64,000 nt of DNA from Mesorhizobium sp. (GTDB lineage: Bacteria; Pseudomonadota; Alphaproteobacteria; Rhizobiales; Rhizobiaceae): positions 443,722 to 507,721 of the forward strand of contig NZ_JAMLIG010000002.1 in the NCBI RefSeq assembly GCF_023954305.1. Direction: 5' to 3'. The notes beneath the pieces are model-generated. The model was not told the DNA's origin and did no database searches. It saw nothing but the letters and a program-made list of their open reading frames with translations. The translations under genes were made by a program, and so were the position numbers. The number at the start of each line of letters is the position of its first letter. The first letter of the stretch is position 1. Positions 33,698 through 42,265 of the stretch are shown piece after piece.

Positions 33698-34966
33698 ATG
33701 GCGAGCTATGTGGATCACCTCGGACGGCCGCTCATCGCCGTCACCGGCATGGGCGTCGTCACCTCGCTCGGGGCGGGCAAGGCTGAGAATTGGGCGGCGC
33801 TAACTTCGGGAAGATCGGGGATCCACGCCGTTACACGATTTCCGGTCGACCATCTCAAGACGACGATCGCCGGCACAGTCGACTTCCTGCCCGGCAGCGA
33901 TGAGGGCATGTCGACGCTGACCTACGAGCTCGCCGCGACCGCCGGCGAGGAGGCTGTCGCGCAGGCGGGGATCGGATCGGATTTCGCCGGCCCCCTTTTC
34001 CTGGCGTCACCCCCGATCGAATTGTCGTGGGCGGACCGGCTGGCGATGTACCGCACAACAGACAAAGATGCGGGCTATCGACGCCTGTTCGAAGCGGCCC
34101 GCGCCGGGCACGGCAAGGCGATCTTCGAGGAAACTCAATTCGGCACAGTCGCCGACCGCCTCGCGGTTCGGTTCGGCACGCGCGGCCTGCCGGTGACCAC
34201 CTCGACCGCCTGCGCGTCCGGCGCGACGGCGATCCAGCTCGGGGTCGAGGCGATCCGGCGCGGCGAATGCGACCGCGCTCTGGCCATCGGCGCCGACGGT
34301 TCGGCGAGTGCCGAATCGATGATCCGCTTCTCGCTTCTTTCCGCCCTGTCGATGCAGAATGACTGGCCGGAACGGGCCTCCAAGCCGTTTTCGCGTGATC
34401 GCGACGGCTTCGTGCTGGCCGAAGGCGGCGCGGCACTCGTCCTCGAATCGCTCGAGAGCGCCATGGCGCGTGGCGCGGAGGTGCTGGGCATCATGCGCGG
34501 CTGCGGCGAGAAGGCTGACGATTTCCACCGCACGCGTTCGAAGCCCGACGGCTCCCCGGCGATCGCCGCCGTCAAGCTAGCCCTGTCCGACGCCGGCATG
34601 TCCGAGGACGAGATCGACTACGTCAACGCGCACGGCACCTCGACGCCCGAGAACGACAAGATGGAGCACCTGTCGCTCTCCACCGTCTTCGGTCCGCGCA
34701 TCAGGTCCGTTCCAGTCTCCTCCAACAAGTCGATGATCGGTCATACGCTTTCCGCGGCCGGTGCGGTCGAGGCAGTGTTTTCTCTGATGACGATGCGCGA
34801 AGGCGTCATCCCGCCGACCATCAATTACGACCAGCCGGACCCGGCGATCGATCTCGACGTAGTGCCGAACGTCAAGCGGGAAGCGGACGTGAAGTCCGTC
34901 CTGTCGAACTCCTTCGGCTTCGGCGGCCAGAACGCCTGCCTTGTCATGGCGCGCGAACCCGTCTAA
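33698..34966 (+). CDS. fabF1XL: Beta-ketoacyl-ACP synthase II (FabF1XL)
   Basis: A 422-residue condensing enzyme that elongates acyl chains on AcpXL. The nucleophile Cys172 is in TTSTACASGATAIQLG, and the two active-site His residues are in DYVNAHGTSTPENDKM and NKSMIGHTLSAAGAVEAVFS. It ends with SFGFGGQNACLVM, the usual ketosynthase close. It starts six bases after the FabF2XL stop. Compared with house-keeping FabF it belongs to the long-chain branch of rhizobia by its gene context, not by a residue I can point to. Confidence 0.93.
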   Translation: MASYVDHLGRPLIAVTGMGVVTSLGAGKAENWAALTSGRSGIHAVTRFPVDHLKTTIAGTVDFLPGSDEGMSTLTYELAATAGEEAVAQAGIGSDFAGPLFLASPPIELSWADRLAMYRTTDKDAGYRRLFEAARAGHGKAIFEETQFGTVADRLAVRFGTRGLPVTTSTACASGATAIQLGVEAIRRGECDRALAIGADGSASAESMIRFSLLSALSMQNDWPERASKPFSRDRDGFVLAEGGAALVLESLESAMARGAEVLGIMRGCGEKADDFHRTRSKPDGSPAIAAVKLALSDAGMSEDEIDYVNAHGTSTPENDKMEHLSLSTVFGPRIRSVPVSSNKSMIGHTLSAAGAVEAVFSLMTMREGVIPPTINYDQPDPAIDLDVVPNVKREADVKSVLSNSFGFGGQNACLVMAREPV

Positions 34967-35013
34967 GCGGCGCGGTTATATCCATTACCGCCCGCAGGAA
35001 ACCGCACGATACC

Positions 35014-36042
35014 ATGCGCGCATTGCAGCTCGTCGCAGACCGCCAGATCGAGGCGGTCGATATTCCGTCGCCGCCGCCGCCCGGTCCGGGCGAGGCCGCG
35101 GTCGCAATTCGCGCGGTCGCGCTGAACCATATCGACGTCTGGGGCTGGCGGGGCATGGCCTTCGCCAAGCGCAAGATGCCGCTGGTGGTGGGCGCTGAGG
35201 CCTGCGGCGTGATCGAGAGCGTCGGCGAGGGCGTCACCGGCTTCCGGCCCGGCCAGCTGGTGTCGATCTACGGCGCGCGCACCTGCGGCCAGTGCAAGGC
35301 CTGTCGGGAGCGCCGCGACAATCTCTGCGAGAACGTTCAAGGTGTGCACGGCTTCCACCTCGACGGCTTCGCCCAGGAGAAAATGAACATTCCCGTCCGC
35401 CAGCTCGTCCCCGCGCCAGCGGGCGTGGATGTCACGGGCGCGGCGGTGACGCCCATCACCTTCGGCACAGTCGAGCACATGCTGTTCGACAATGCGAAAC
35501 TCGAGGCTGGCGAGACGGTGCTGGTTCACGCCGGCGGGTCCGGCATTGGATCGGCAGCAATCCAGCTGGCAAAGCTCGCCGGCGCGACAGTCATTACGAC
35601 CGTAGGCTCCGATGCAAAGATCGAGCGGGCGAAAGCGCTCGGCGCCGACCACGTCATCAACTATCGCACCGACCGGTTCGAGGGCGTGGTGCGCAAGTTG
35701 ACCGGCAAGAAGGGCGTCGACGTTGTCTTCGAACATGTCGGCGTCGATACGTGGGCCGGCTCGATGTTCTCGATGAAACGCGGCGGCCGCCTCGTCACCT
35801 GCGGCTCGACCTCGGGCGTCTCTACCACGATCAACCTGATGCAGTTGTTCCAGCAGCAGTTGCGCATCATCGGTTCGTTCGGCTGCCGGATCGACAATAT
35901 GGCGACCGTGATGGCCAAGCTCGCGACGGGCAAGGTGCATCCGGTGATCGATTCCGAAACGGACTTCGACCGGATCGGCGAGGCGCTCGCCCGCATGGAG
36001 AGCCGCGACGTCTTCGGCAAGATCCTGCTGCGGATCACCTAG
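35014..36042 (+). CDS. Zinc-binding alcohol dehydrogenase-like protein of the lipid A VLCFA operon
   Basis: A 342-residue medium-chain dehydrogenase/reductase. The structural zinc ligands Cys91, Cys94, Cys97 and Cys105 are in CGQCKACRERRDNLC, and the nucleotide-binding motif is HAGGSGIGSAAIQLAKLAGA near residue 171. The same gene (adh2XL or fabXL) follows fabF1XL in Rhizobium and Sinorhizobium acpXL clusters. It is thought to act as a reductase during very-long-chain synthesis, possibly an enoyl or keto reductase. It lies 47 bp after fabF1XL and three bases before lpxXL. Confidence 0.9.
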   Translation: MRALQLVADRQIEAVDIPSPPPPGPGEAAVAIRAVALNHIDVWGWRGMAFAKRKMPLVVGAEACGVIESVGEGVTGFRPGQLVSIYGARTCGQCKACRERRDNLCENVQGVHGFHLDGFAQEKMNIPVRQLVPAPAGVDVTGAAVTPITFGTVEHMLFDNAKLEAGETVLVHAGGSGIGSAAIQLAKLAGATVITTVGSDAKIERAKALGADHVINYRTDRFEGVVRKLTGKKGVDVVFEHVGVDTWAGSMFSMKRGGRLVTCGSTSGVSTTINLMQLFQQQLRIIGSFGCRIDNMATVMAKLATGKVHPVIDSETDFDRIGEALARMESRDVFGKILLRIT

Positions 36043-36044
36043 GA

Positions 36045-36977
36045 ATGAACCTTTCCGCGCTTTCGCGGCGTATCGCCCGATCGGTCGCGTTCCGCGCGCG
36101 CCGGGCCAATCACTGGCTGGTCGCCAAACTGGTGGTCGCCATCTTCACCGTGCTGCAGAAGCTCCCGGCCGACAGGGCGCTTGACGTAGCGGACAGGATC
36201 GCGCGCCGCATCGGGCCGTGGACCGGGCGCGATCGCATCGCGATGGACAACCTCCGCCAGGCCTATCCCGAAAAGAGCGATGCCGAATGCCGCGAGATCG
36301 CCTCCGACATGTGGGGCAACATGGCCCGCCTCGCGGTCGAATATGTCTTTCTCGACCAGCTCTACGACTTCGACTACACAGCCGAGACGCCCGGCCGCGT
36401 CGAGGTGAAGGGCCGCGAGATCTTCGAAGGGATGCGCAAGCGGCACAACCCGCGCATCTTCTTCACGGCGCATACCGGCAATTTCGAGATGTTCCCGATT
36501 GCCGCTTCGTCGATCGGCATGAAGATAGCTTCCCTGTTTCGCGCGCCGAACAACTCGTTCATCGCAGATCAGGTGAGCAGGAAACGGCGGATCTCTGGCA
36601 ACCAGATGGTGCCCTCCAAGGCGGGCGCCGCCTACGTCCTCGCTCGCATACTGGGCGAAAAAGGAAATGTCGGTGCGCTGGTAGACCAGAAATTCAGCCC
36701 CGGCGTCCGAACGACGTTTTTCGGCCGTCCCTGCGAAACCAGCCCGCTCCTGCCACGCCTCGCCCGGCAGTATGAGGCCGATATCTATCCGGCGCGTTGC
36801 GTCCGGTTGCCGAACAACCGCTATCGCCTGGAGTTGTTCGACAGGATCGAGCCGCCGCGCGACGCGGAGGGCAAGATCGACGCCGACCGGCTCTGCCAGA
36901 TGATGAACGACGTGGTAGAGGGCTGGGTACGGGAATATCCCGGGCAATGGATGTGGTTCCACCGCAGGTGGGGATGA
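36045..36977 (+). CDS. lpxXL: Lipid A very-long-chain acyltransferase LpxXL
   Basis: A 310-residue inner-membrane acyltransferase of the LpxL/HtrB family, which moves the 27-hydroxy-C28 chain from AcpXL to lipid A. The catalytic H-X4-E motif is His143-Glu148 in FFTAHTGNFEMFPIA. A hydrophobic segment near residues 25-40 (LVAKLVVAIFTVLQ) anchors it, and VGALVDQKFSPGVRTTFFGR near 215 plus the C-terminal YPGQWMWFHRRW are family blocks. The frame is open further upstream inside adhXL, but the ATG at 36045 starts the family sequence, three bases after the adhXL stop. It ends the operon. Confidence 0.94.
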   Translation: MNLSALSRRIARSVAFRARRANHWLVAKLVVAIFTVLQKLPADRALDVADRIARRIGPWTGRDRIAMDNLRQAYPEKSDAECREIASDMWGNMARLAVEYVFLDQLYDFDYTAETPGRVEVKGREIFEGMRKRHNPRIFFTAHTGNFEMFPIAASSIGMKIASLFRAPNNSFIADQVSRKRRISGNQMVPSKAGAAYVLARILGEKGNVGALVDQKFSPGVRTTFFGRPCETSPLLPRLARQYEADIYPARCVRLPNNRYRLELFDRIEPPRDAEGKIDADRLCQMMNDVVEGWVREYPGQWMWFHRRWG

Positions 36978-37010
36978 ACGGCGCGTCGGCCAACGGCCGT
37001 CCCCGGCAGA

Positions 37011-37937
37011 TCAGCCGCCGTAATAGTTCATCACCGCATGGCGCGCTTCAGCAAAGAAGAGCCAGCGTTCCACCAGCATGCCGCCGAACAGGAGAAGCGC
37101 CGCAAAGCCTGCCACTGCCGCAGCCGTGATACCGGCGGGACCGCCCGGCAGCACCAGCATGGCGAGAAGCAAGGCGGGGACGACACCACCGCCGACGACC
37201 GCGATCTGACTCAATCTGACCGCATGCTTGCGCGCGACACGGAAGCCCATCTCCCTGGTGAGATAGTTGCCGTTCATGTGCGGCGGCTCCAACAGCCGCA
37301 CCTTTCCGATCGAGCCGAGACCAGTCGCCGATTCGGGGGTCGAAAGCGCTGGCATCGCCCGCAGGCGCGCCCACCAGTACGTTTTGGCAGGCCAGACCAC
37401 GCCGATGGCCACCGCCGCGGACAGAGGCAGCAGCTGATGCGCATTGCCGCCGAGCGTCGAGAAGAAGCTGGCGAGCGCCAGCCCGCCGGCAGCCGCGAAC
37501 ATCAGATAGGACACCGGCGTCCACCGCGTATTCCAGGCCTGAACCGATCGCAAGGAAGCGTAGATCATCGCCGTGCAGAAGACGGTGACGCCGCAGGACA
37601 CCGCTCCGAGAATGCCCGGCAAAGGCAGGTAGCGCCCGCTCCATACGGAAGCGATCGCATTGATGCCGAGCGGGACGAAGGTCAAAACCGCCATCACCCC
37701 TTCGCGCGACAGCCAACTGGACCGCCACTGCGAAAGCGCCCGCCAGGCGCGCTGAGGATTGCCGAGGTGTAGCGTGGACGACATCAGTCCGCCGGCAATC
37801 AGCGCGAGCGCCAGAATATGCGCCAGCTTCGTTGCGATCGCCGACGGATCGAGCAGCCCCAACCCAAGCACGGCAGCGAGCCCGTAGCCGAGGCCGGACA
37901 AGGTTGTGAACAGGATGATCGACGGCGCGGGATGCAT
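37011..37937 (-). CDS. soeC: Membrane anchor of sulfite dehydrogenase-type complex (SoeC/DmsC-like)
   Basis: A 308-residue NrfD/DmsC-type integral membrane protein with about eight helices, passing electrons to quinone. It begins MHPAPSIILFTTLSGLGYGL, typical of DmsC. SSTLHLGNPQRAWRALSQWR near residue 53 and SWLSREGVMAVLTFVPLG near 74 are the conserved quinone-side loop. A GNYLTREMGFRVARKHAVRL segment sits near 220. It follows soeB by three bases at the end of a soeABC operon. DMSO reductase anchors look the same, so the assignment rests on the catalytic subunit. Confidence 0.85.
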   Translation of the reverse strand: MHPAPSIILFTTLSGLGYGLAAVLGLGLLDPSAIATKLAHILALALIAGGLMSSTLHLGNPQRAWRALSQWRSSWLSREGVMAVLTFVPLGINAIASVWSGRYLPLPGILGAVSCGVTVFCTAMIYASLRSVQAWNTRWTPVSYLMFAAAGGLALASFFSTLGGNAHQLLPLSAAVAIGVVWPAKTYWWARLRAMPALSTPESATGLGSIGKVRLLEPPHMNGNYLTREMGFRVARKHAVRLSQIAVVGGGVVPALLLAMLVLPGGPAGITAAAVAGFAALLLFGGMLVERWLFFAEARHAVMNYYGG

Positions 37938-37940
37938 GGG

Positions 37941-38699
37941 TCAGATGCGGTCCAACATGCCGTCGAGCCAAGCGAAGAAGCCCTTGGCGCCGTCGGTGTT
38001 CTCGGCGAGCGGGATGGTACCGGCGAGCGATCGCCGCGGCCGCGGCGGCAGATATTTGTTCACTGGCCGTGTGCCTTGCTCCGGCATGAGGGCGATGCCG
38101 CCGCGCTCCAGGACCATGATCGAGACGTTGGAGGCCGGATCGGCGAAGTCGCCGTAATGCCGCGCATTGACCGGGCAGGTGCGCACGCAGGAGGGCACCC
38201 GGTCGATCTCCGCCAGCGTCTCGTTGTAGATGCGATCGACGCAGAGCGTGCATTTCTTCATCACGCCAGCCGCGAGGTCCATCTCGCGCGCGCCATAGGG
38301 ACAGGCCCAGGCGCACAGGCCGCAGCCGATGCACTTGTCCTCGTCGACCAGGACGATCCCGTCGGCGGAGCGTTTGTAGGAGGCGCCGGTCGGGCAGACC
38401 GTGACGCAGGGCGCATTCTCGCAATGCAGGCAGCTCTTGGGGAAGTGAACGATGCGGGCATCCCCCGCCTCGCCGACGATCTCTCCTCCTTCCGGCGTCA
38501 CTTCGAACGTGTGGATGCGGTTGAGAAAAGTGCCTGACACGTCCGCGCCATACGGATCCTGATCCGACAGCGCCGCACCGTAGCCGCCAGTGTTCCATTC
38601 CTTGCAGGAGATCACGCAGGCATGGCAGCCGACGCAGACGTCGAGGTCGATCACCAGCCCGAGCTTCTTCGGCGTCGGCAGCGATGGGAGCGAAGTCAT
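37941..38699 (-). CDS. soeB: 4Fe-4S ferredoxin subunit of sulfite dehydrogenase-type complex (SoeB-like)
   Basis: A 252-residue electron-transfer subunit with four [4Fe-4S] cluster motifs. The first is Cys22, Cys25, Cys28 and Cys32 (DVCVGCHACVISCKEW). Others are in KSCLHCENAPCVTVCPTGAS, DKCIGCGLCAWACPYGARE and KKCTLCVDRIYNE with SCVRTCPVNA. There is no signal peptide, so it is cytoplasmic. Its ATG overlaps the stop of the catalytic subunit (ATGA). The frame is open further upstream, but the ATG at 38699 starts the family sequence. Confidence 0.92.
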   Translation of the reverse strand: MTSLPSLPTPKKLGLVIDLDVCVGCHACVISCKEWNTGGYGAALSDQDPYGADVSGTFLNRIHTFEVTPEGGEIVGEAGDARIVHFPKSCLHCENAPCVTVCPTGASYKRSADGIVLVDEDKCIGCGLCAWACPYGAREMDLAAGVMKKCTLCVDRIYNETLAEIDRVPSCVRTCPVNARHYGDFADPASNVSIMVLERGGIALMPEQGTRPVNKYLPPRPRRSLAGTIPLAENTDGAKGFFAWLDGMLDRI

Positions 38700-41545
38700 T
38701 TCCCCCACTCCTGTCCGTAGCGCAGCTGGGACGGCGACGCGTTTGCGGCACCCGCCCTTCCGACCGGCCCGAAGGAAGGCCGCGACACCTCGTCCGGCTC
38801 GGCCTTCTCGATCCTGACACGCAGGTCGTACCATGCCGCCTGCCCTGTCACCGGATCCGAGTTCGACCAGCGCATGCCGTCGCCCTTGGGCGGCAGGAGT
38901 TCGTGAATCAGATGGTTGAGCAGGAAGCCGCGGTTGCTCTCCGGCGCATCCTTTGCCAGTCCCCAGGCACCCCTGCGTTTGCCGATGGCGTTCCAGGTCC
39001 ACATCGTGTCGCGGTTCACCGCGTCCGACCGGACGATTTCGATTTTGATGCGGCCGTGATGCGAGACGATCCAGGCCCAGTCGCCGGTAACCAGCCCCGC
39101 TTCGTCGCAGATCGCGCCCGGCACATACATGACGTTGCGCGTATGGATCTGGCGAAGCCAGGCGTTCATCGATCCCCAGGAATGGTACATCGCCATAGGC
39201 CGCTGGGTGATCGCGTGGTACGGAAAGGCTGCGCGGTCGACGCCTTCCTCCTCCAGCGGCCGGTACCAGGCCGGCAGCGGATCGAATGCCATCTCCAGCC
39301 GTTCGCGGTGCGTCTCCGGCGCGACCGGCTCGCGCAGACCCCGCGCAGAAAGGCGGAACTTCTGGCAGATCTCGCTGTAGAGCTGAAAGGTGACGGGCTG
39401 CGGCGTGTCGAAGAAGCCCATCTTCACCGCGAAATCCTGGTAGGCGCGGTTGGCATGCTTGTAGAACTGCGCTTCGAGCGGGATATGCGCCGAGAAGAAC
39501 GCGCCGTTCTCGATGTAGCGATTCAGCTGGTCGGGATTAGACGCCCCTCTCCCGGTGCGGTCTCCGGCCAGGCCCCGGTATCCAGCAAGCGGCCCGATGC
39601 CCGGGCGACGCTCGTGACGCACGATGTAGTCGGCGAAATCCTTGTAGAGCGGCGTTCCGCGGCTGTCGACGAAGCCCGGCAGCTTCAGCCGGCCGGCAAG
39701 GTCGATCAGCACCGACTGGAAGCCGCGCACGTCGCGGTCGGGCTCCACCACCGGCCAGCGTATCGCGTCGTTGACGGCGTCCGGCTCCGAGATCGGCCGG
39801 TCGAGCAGCGAAATGCAATCATGCCGTTCGAGATAGGTGGTATCGGGCAGGACGAGGTCGGCATAGGCGACCATCTCCGACGCATAGGCGTCGCTGCAGA
39901 TGATCCTGGGGATGACGTATTCCCCCGTCGCCTCGTCCCGGTCTTCCAGCATCCTGATGACGCCGGCCGTGTTCATCGACGAGTTCCAGGCCATGTTGGC
40001 CATGTAGAGGAACAATAGGTCTATTCTGTACGGGTCGCCCGCATGCGCGTTGGCGATGACCATGTGCATCAGCCCGTGGGCCGAGATCGGCGCGTCCCAG
40101 GAGAATGCCTTGTCGATCCGGTTGGGCGCCCCGTCGGGGCCGATCAGCAGATCCTCCGGCCCGCGCGGAAAGCCGAGATGCGGACCCGACAAAGGCTTGT
40201 TGGAGCCGAAATGCTCCGCTTTGCCGTGCGGCGTCGGATGCGCCTCGACGGGCTTCGGATAGGGTGGCTCGAAGCGGAAGGCGCCGGGGCAATCGACAGC
40301 GCCGATCAGCGCCTGAAGCAAATGGATCGCCCGCGCCGTCTGGAATCCGTTCGAATGCGCCGAGATTCCCCGCATTGCGTGAAAGGAGACCGGCCGGCCA
40401 ACAAAGCTGGCATGCCGCTCGCCGTTCATATCGGTCCAAGGCTGCGCGATCTCGATTGCTTCGTCGAAAGCGACGCGGGCGATCTCCGAGGCCAGCCCCC
40501 TGATCACGTCCGCAGAAATTCCGGTCTCGTCAGCGACGCTGTTGGGCGCGTAGCGTTCATGGAGATATCTTTCGGCCAGGAGCTGGAACGACGGCACGGC
40601 AAAACGCCCATCTTCGAGCGGATACCTGCCCGACAGCGCGGCCCGTGCGCCTTTCGCGCCGACCGCGACTGGCCGCTCCGTCACGCTTTCCCAGATCAGC
40701 GGTTTGCCGTCGCCGTCGCGCGCGAACAGCCCGTGATCGGCCGTGCCTGGGGCATCGATCACCAGCCAGGGCGCGTTGGTGTAGCGCACGAGGTAGTCGA
40801 CGTCGATCTTCCGCGCCTTGAGCAATTCATGAATGACCGACAGGACAAGCAGTCCGTCGGTGCCGGGGCGGATGCCTATCCAGCTGTCGGCGATCGACGA
40901 ATAGCCGGTGCGCACCGGATTGACCGACACGAAGCGCGCGCCGCGCGACTTGAGCTTCGAGAGACCGATCTTGATCGGGTTCGAATCGTGATCCTCGGCC
41001 ACGCCGAACATGACGAACAGTTTTGTGCGCTCCCAGTCCGGCGAGCCGAATTCCCAGAAGCCGCCGCCCAGCGTCATGATGCCGGCAGCCGCCATGTTGA
41101 CGGAGCAGAAGCCCCCATGCGCCGCATAGTTCGGCGTGCCGAACTGCTGGGCGAAGAAGCCGGTCAGCGACTGCGACTGGTCGCGGCCGGTGAAGAAAGC
41201 GAATTTTTTCGGATCTCGCGCCCTCACCTCGCCCATCCAGTCGACGGCGAGCGCCAGCGCCTCGTCCCAGGAGATCGGCTTGAACTCGCCTGAGCCGCGC
41301 GGTCCGGTCCTGAGCAGCGGCGAGGACAGCCGCGCGGGCGCATAGTGCTGCATGATGCCGGCGGAACCTTTGGCGCAGAGCACGCCTTTGTTCACCGGAT
41401 GGTCGCGGTTGCCTTCGATGTAGCGGATCTTGCCGTCCCTGATGTGGACGTCGATGCCGCACCGGCAGGCGCACATGTAGCAGGTCGTCTTGCGCACCTC
41501 GTCCGAAACGGGCTCGGAGAGCGCAAGGCGCGGTTCAGGACTCAT
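38696..41545 (-). CDS. soeA: Molybdopterin catalytic subunit, sulfite dehydrogenase (quinone) SoeA-like
   Basis: A 949-residue DMSO-reductase-family oxidoreductase with bis-MGD and one [4Fe-4S] cluster. Cluster ligands are Cys22, Cys25, Cys29 (TTCYMCACRCGID) and Cys57 (GVLCAKGS). Cys147 in AAHGGFCSVNMAA is the probable molybdenum ligand. There is no Tat signal, so the enzyme faces the cytoplasm, as known for SoeABC, which oxidises sulfite to sulfate and passes electrons to quinone. Other blocks are FGVAEDHDSNPIKIGLSKLK and YLERHDCISLLDRP. A thiosulfate- or polysulfide-type role cannot be excluded, but those enzymes are usually exported. First gene of soeABC. Confidence 0.85.
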   Translation of the reverse strand: MSPEPRLALSEPVSDEVRKTTCYMCACRCGIDVHIRDGKIRYIEGNRDHPVNKGVLCAKGSAGIMQHYAPARLSSPLLRTGPRGSGEFKPISWDEALALAVDWMGEVRARDPKKFAFFTGRDQSQSLTGFFAQQFGTPNYAAHGGFCSVNMAAAGIMTLGGGFWEFGSPDWERTKLFVMFGVAEDHDSNPIKIGLSKLKSRGARFVSVNPVRTGYSSIADSWIGIRPGTDGLLVLSVIHELLKARKIDVDYLVRYTNAPWLVIDAPGTADHGLFARDGDGKPLIWESVTERPVAVGAKGARAALSGRYPLEDGRFAVPSFQLLAERYLHERYAPNSVADETGISADVIRGLASEIARVAFDEAIEIAQPWTDMNGERHASFVGRPVSFHAMRGISAHSNGFQTARAIHLLQALIGAVDCPGAFRFEPPYPKPVEAHPTPHGKAEHFGSNKPLSGPHLGFPRGPEDLLIGPDGAPNRIDKAFSWDAPISAHGLMHMVIANAHAGDPYRIDLLFLYMANMAWNSSMNTAGVIRMLEDRDEATGEYVIPRIICSDAYASEMVAYADLVLPDTTYLERHDCISLLDRPISEPDAVNDAIRWPVVEPDRDVRGFQSVLIDLAGRLKLPGFVDSRGTPLYKDFADYIVRHERRPGIGPLAGYRGLAGDRTGRGASNPDQLNRYIENGAFFSAHIPLEAQFYKHANRAYQDFAVKMGFFDTPQPVTFQLYSEICQKFRLSARGLREPVAPETHRERLEMAFDPLPAWYRPLEEEGVDRAAFPYHAITQRPMAMYHSWGSMNAWLRQIHTRNVMYVPGAICDEAGLVTGDWAWIVSHHGRIKIEIVRSDAVNRDTMWTWNAIGKRRGAWGLAKDAPESNRGFLLNHLIHELLPPKGDGMRWSNSDPVTGQAAWYDLRVRIEKAEPDEVSRPSFGPVGRAGAANASPSQLRYGQEWGK

Positions 41546-41637
41546 GAGTCGGATGCTCCCACGGCCTTGTCATATATCCGGCTGTGGGCCTTGGCAAAGC
41601 CGCTGAAACGGAATTGCCGGTCGTGTCGATAATTGCG

Positions 41638-42078
41638 CTATTTCGTTACAACAATGCGCGTGTTTCCGGGACCAAGTTCCTTGACAAGGGAATAGAAAGT
41701 CTCGGCATTCACCGTGGCTAGCCTGACGCAACCGTGCGAGGCGGGAGTGCCGAGCCGGCTCTCGGCCGTCGTCCCGTGCACCGCATAGCCGCCGTGATAG
41801 AAGACCGCGAACGGCATCGGCGCCATATCGTATTTGCGCGAATGCCACATGCGGTGCATCCGATACGGCCGCCACTCGCCGGGCGGCGTAATGTAGCCGC
41901 TGCGCGCGGTCGAGACTTTCCAGGTGTGGATGACCTTGCCGTGCTTTCTGACCGTCATCGTCTGTGTCGCGACGTCGATGTTCGCCACCAGAGCGGCCGC
42001 CTGGCCGACAGCAGGCGAGCCGATCGCCGCAGTCGCCGCAAGGAAAACGCCGAGTATGGTCTTTCTCATCATCTTCAT
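41638..42078 (-). CDS. L,D-transpeptidase (first copy)
   Basis: A 146-residue exported enzyme of the YkuD family that makes 3-3 cross-links in peptidoglycan or anchors proteins to it. A signal peptide (MKMMRKTILGVFLAATAAIG, cleavage near GQA) precedes the catalytic domain. The active-site motif is His101...Ser114-His115-Gly116-Cys117 (HGTTAESRLGTPASHGCVRL). The ATG at 42078 follows GGGGGA; an in-frame ATG four codons upstream is possible. A related gene of the same length lies at 43672, beyond an M20 peptidase gene. It converges on nothing and ends 92 bp from soeA's start. Confidence 0.92.
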   Translation of the reverse strand: MKMMRKTILGVFLAATAAIGSPAVGQAAALVANIDVATQTMTVRKHGKVIHTWKVSTARSGYITPPGEWRPYRMHRMWHSRKYDMAPMPFAVFYHGGYAVHGTTAESRLGTPASHGCVRLATVNAETFYSLVKELGPGNTRIVVTK

Positions 42079-42265
42079 GGAATCCCCCATCCGACTGCCC
42101 ACGTCAGGATTCCTAATCGCACCCGCCTGAAGAGTGTATGAACGAACGCACACATTCCGGTGAAAGGAACGTGTGCGTGTCAGCCAACGCTGGTCCAATC
42201 GCATTTCGCGCCTGAAACGAAATGCCCCGCTTGCGCGGCCGCACTTGCCCGGCTCAAATCGCGCC

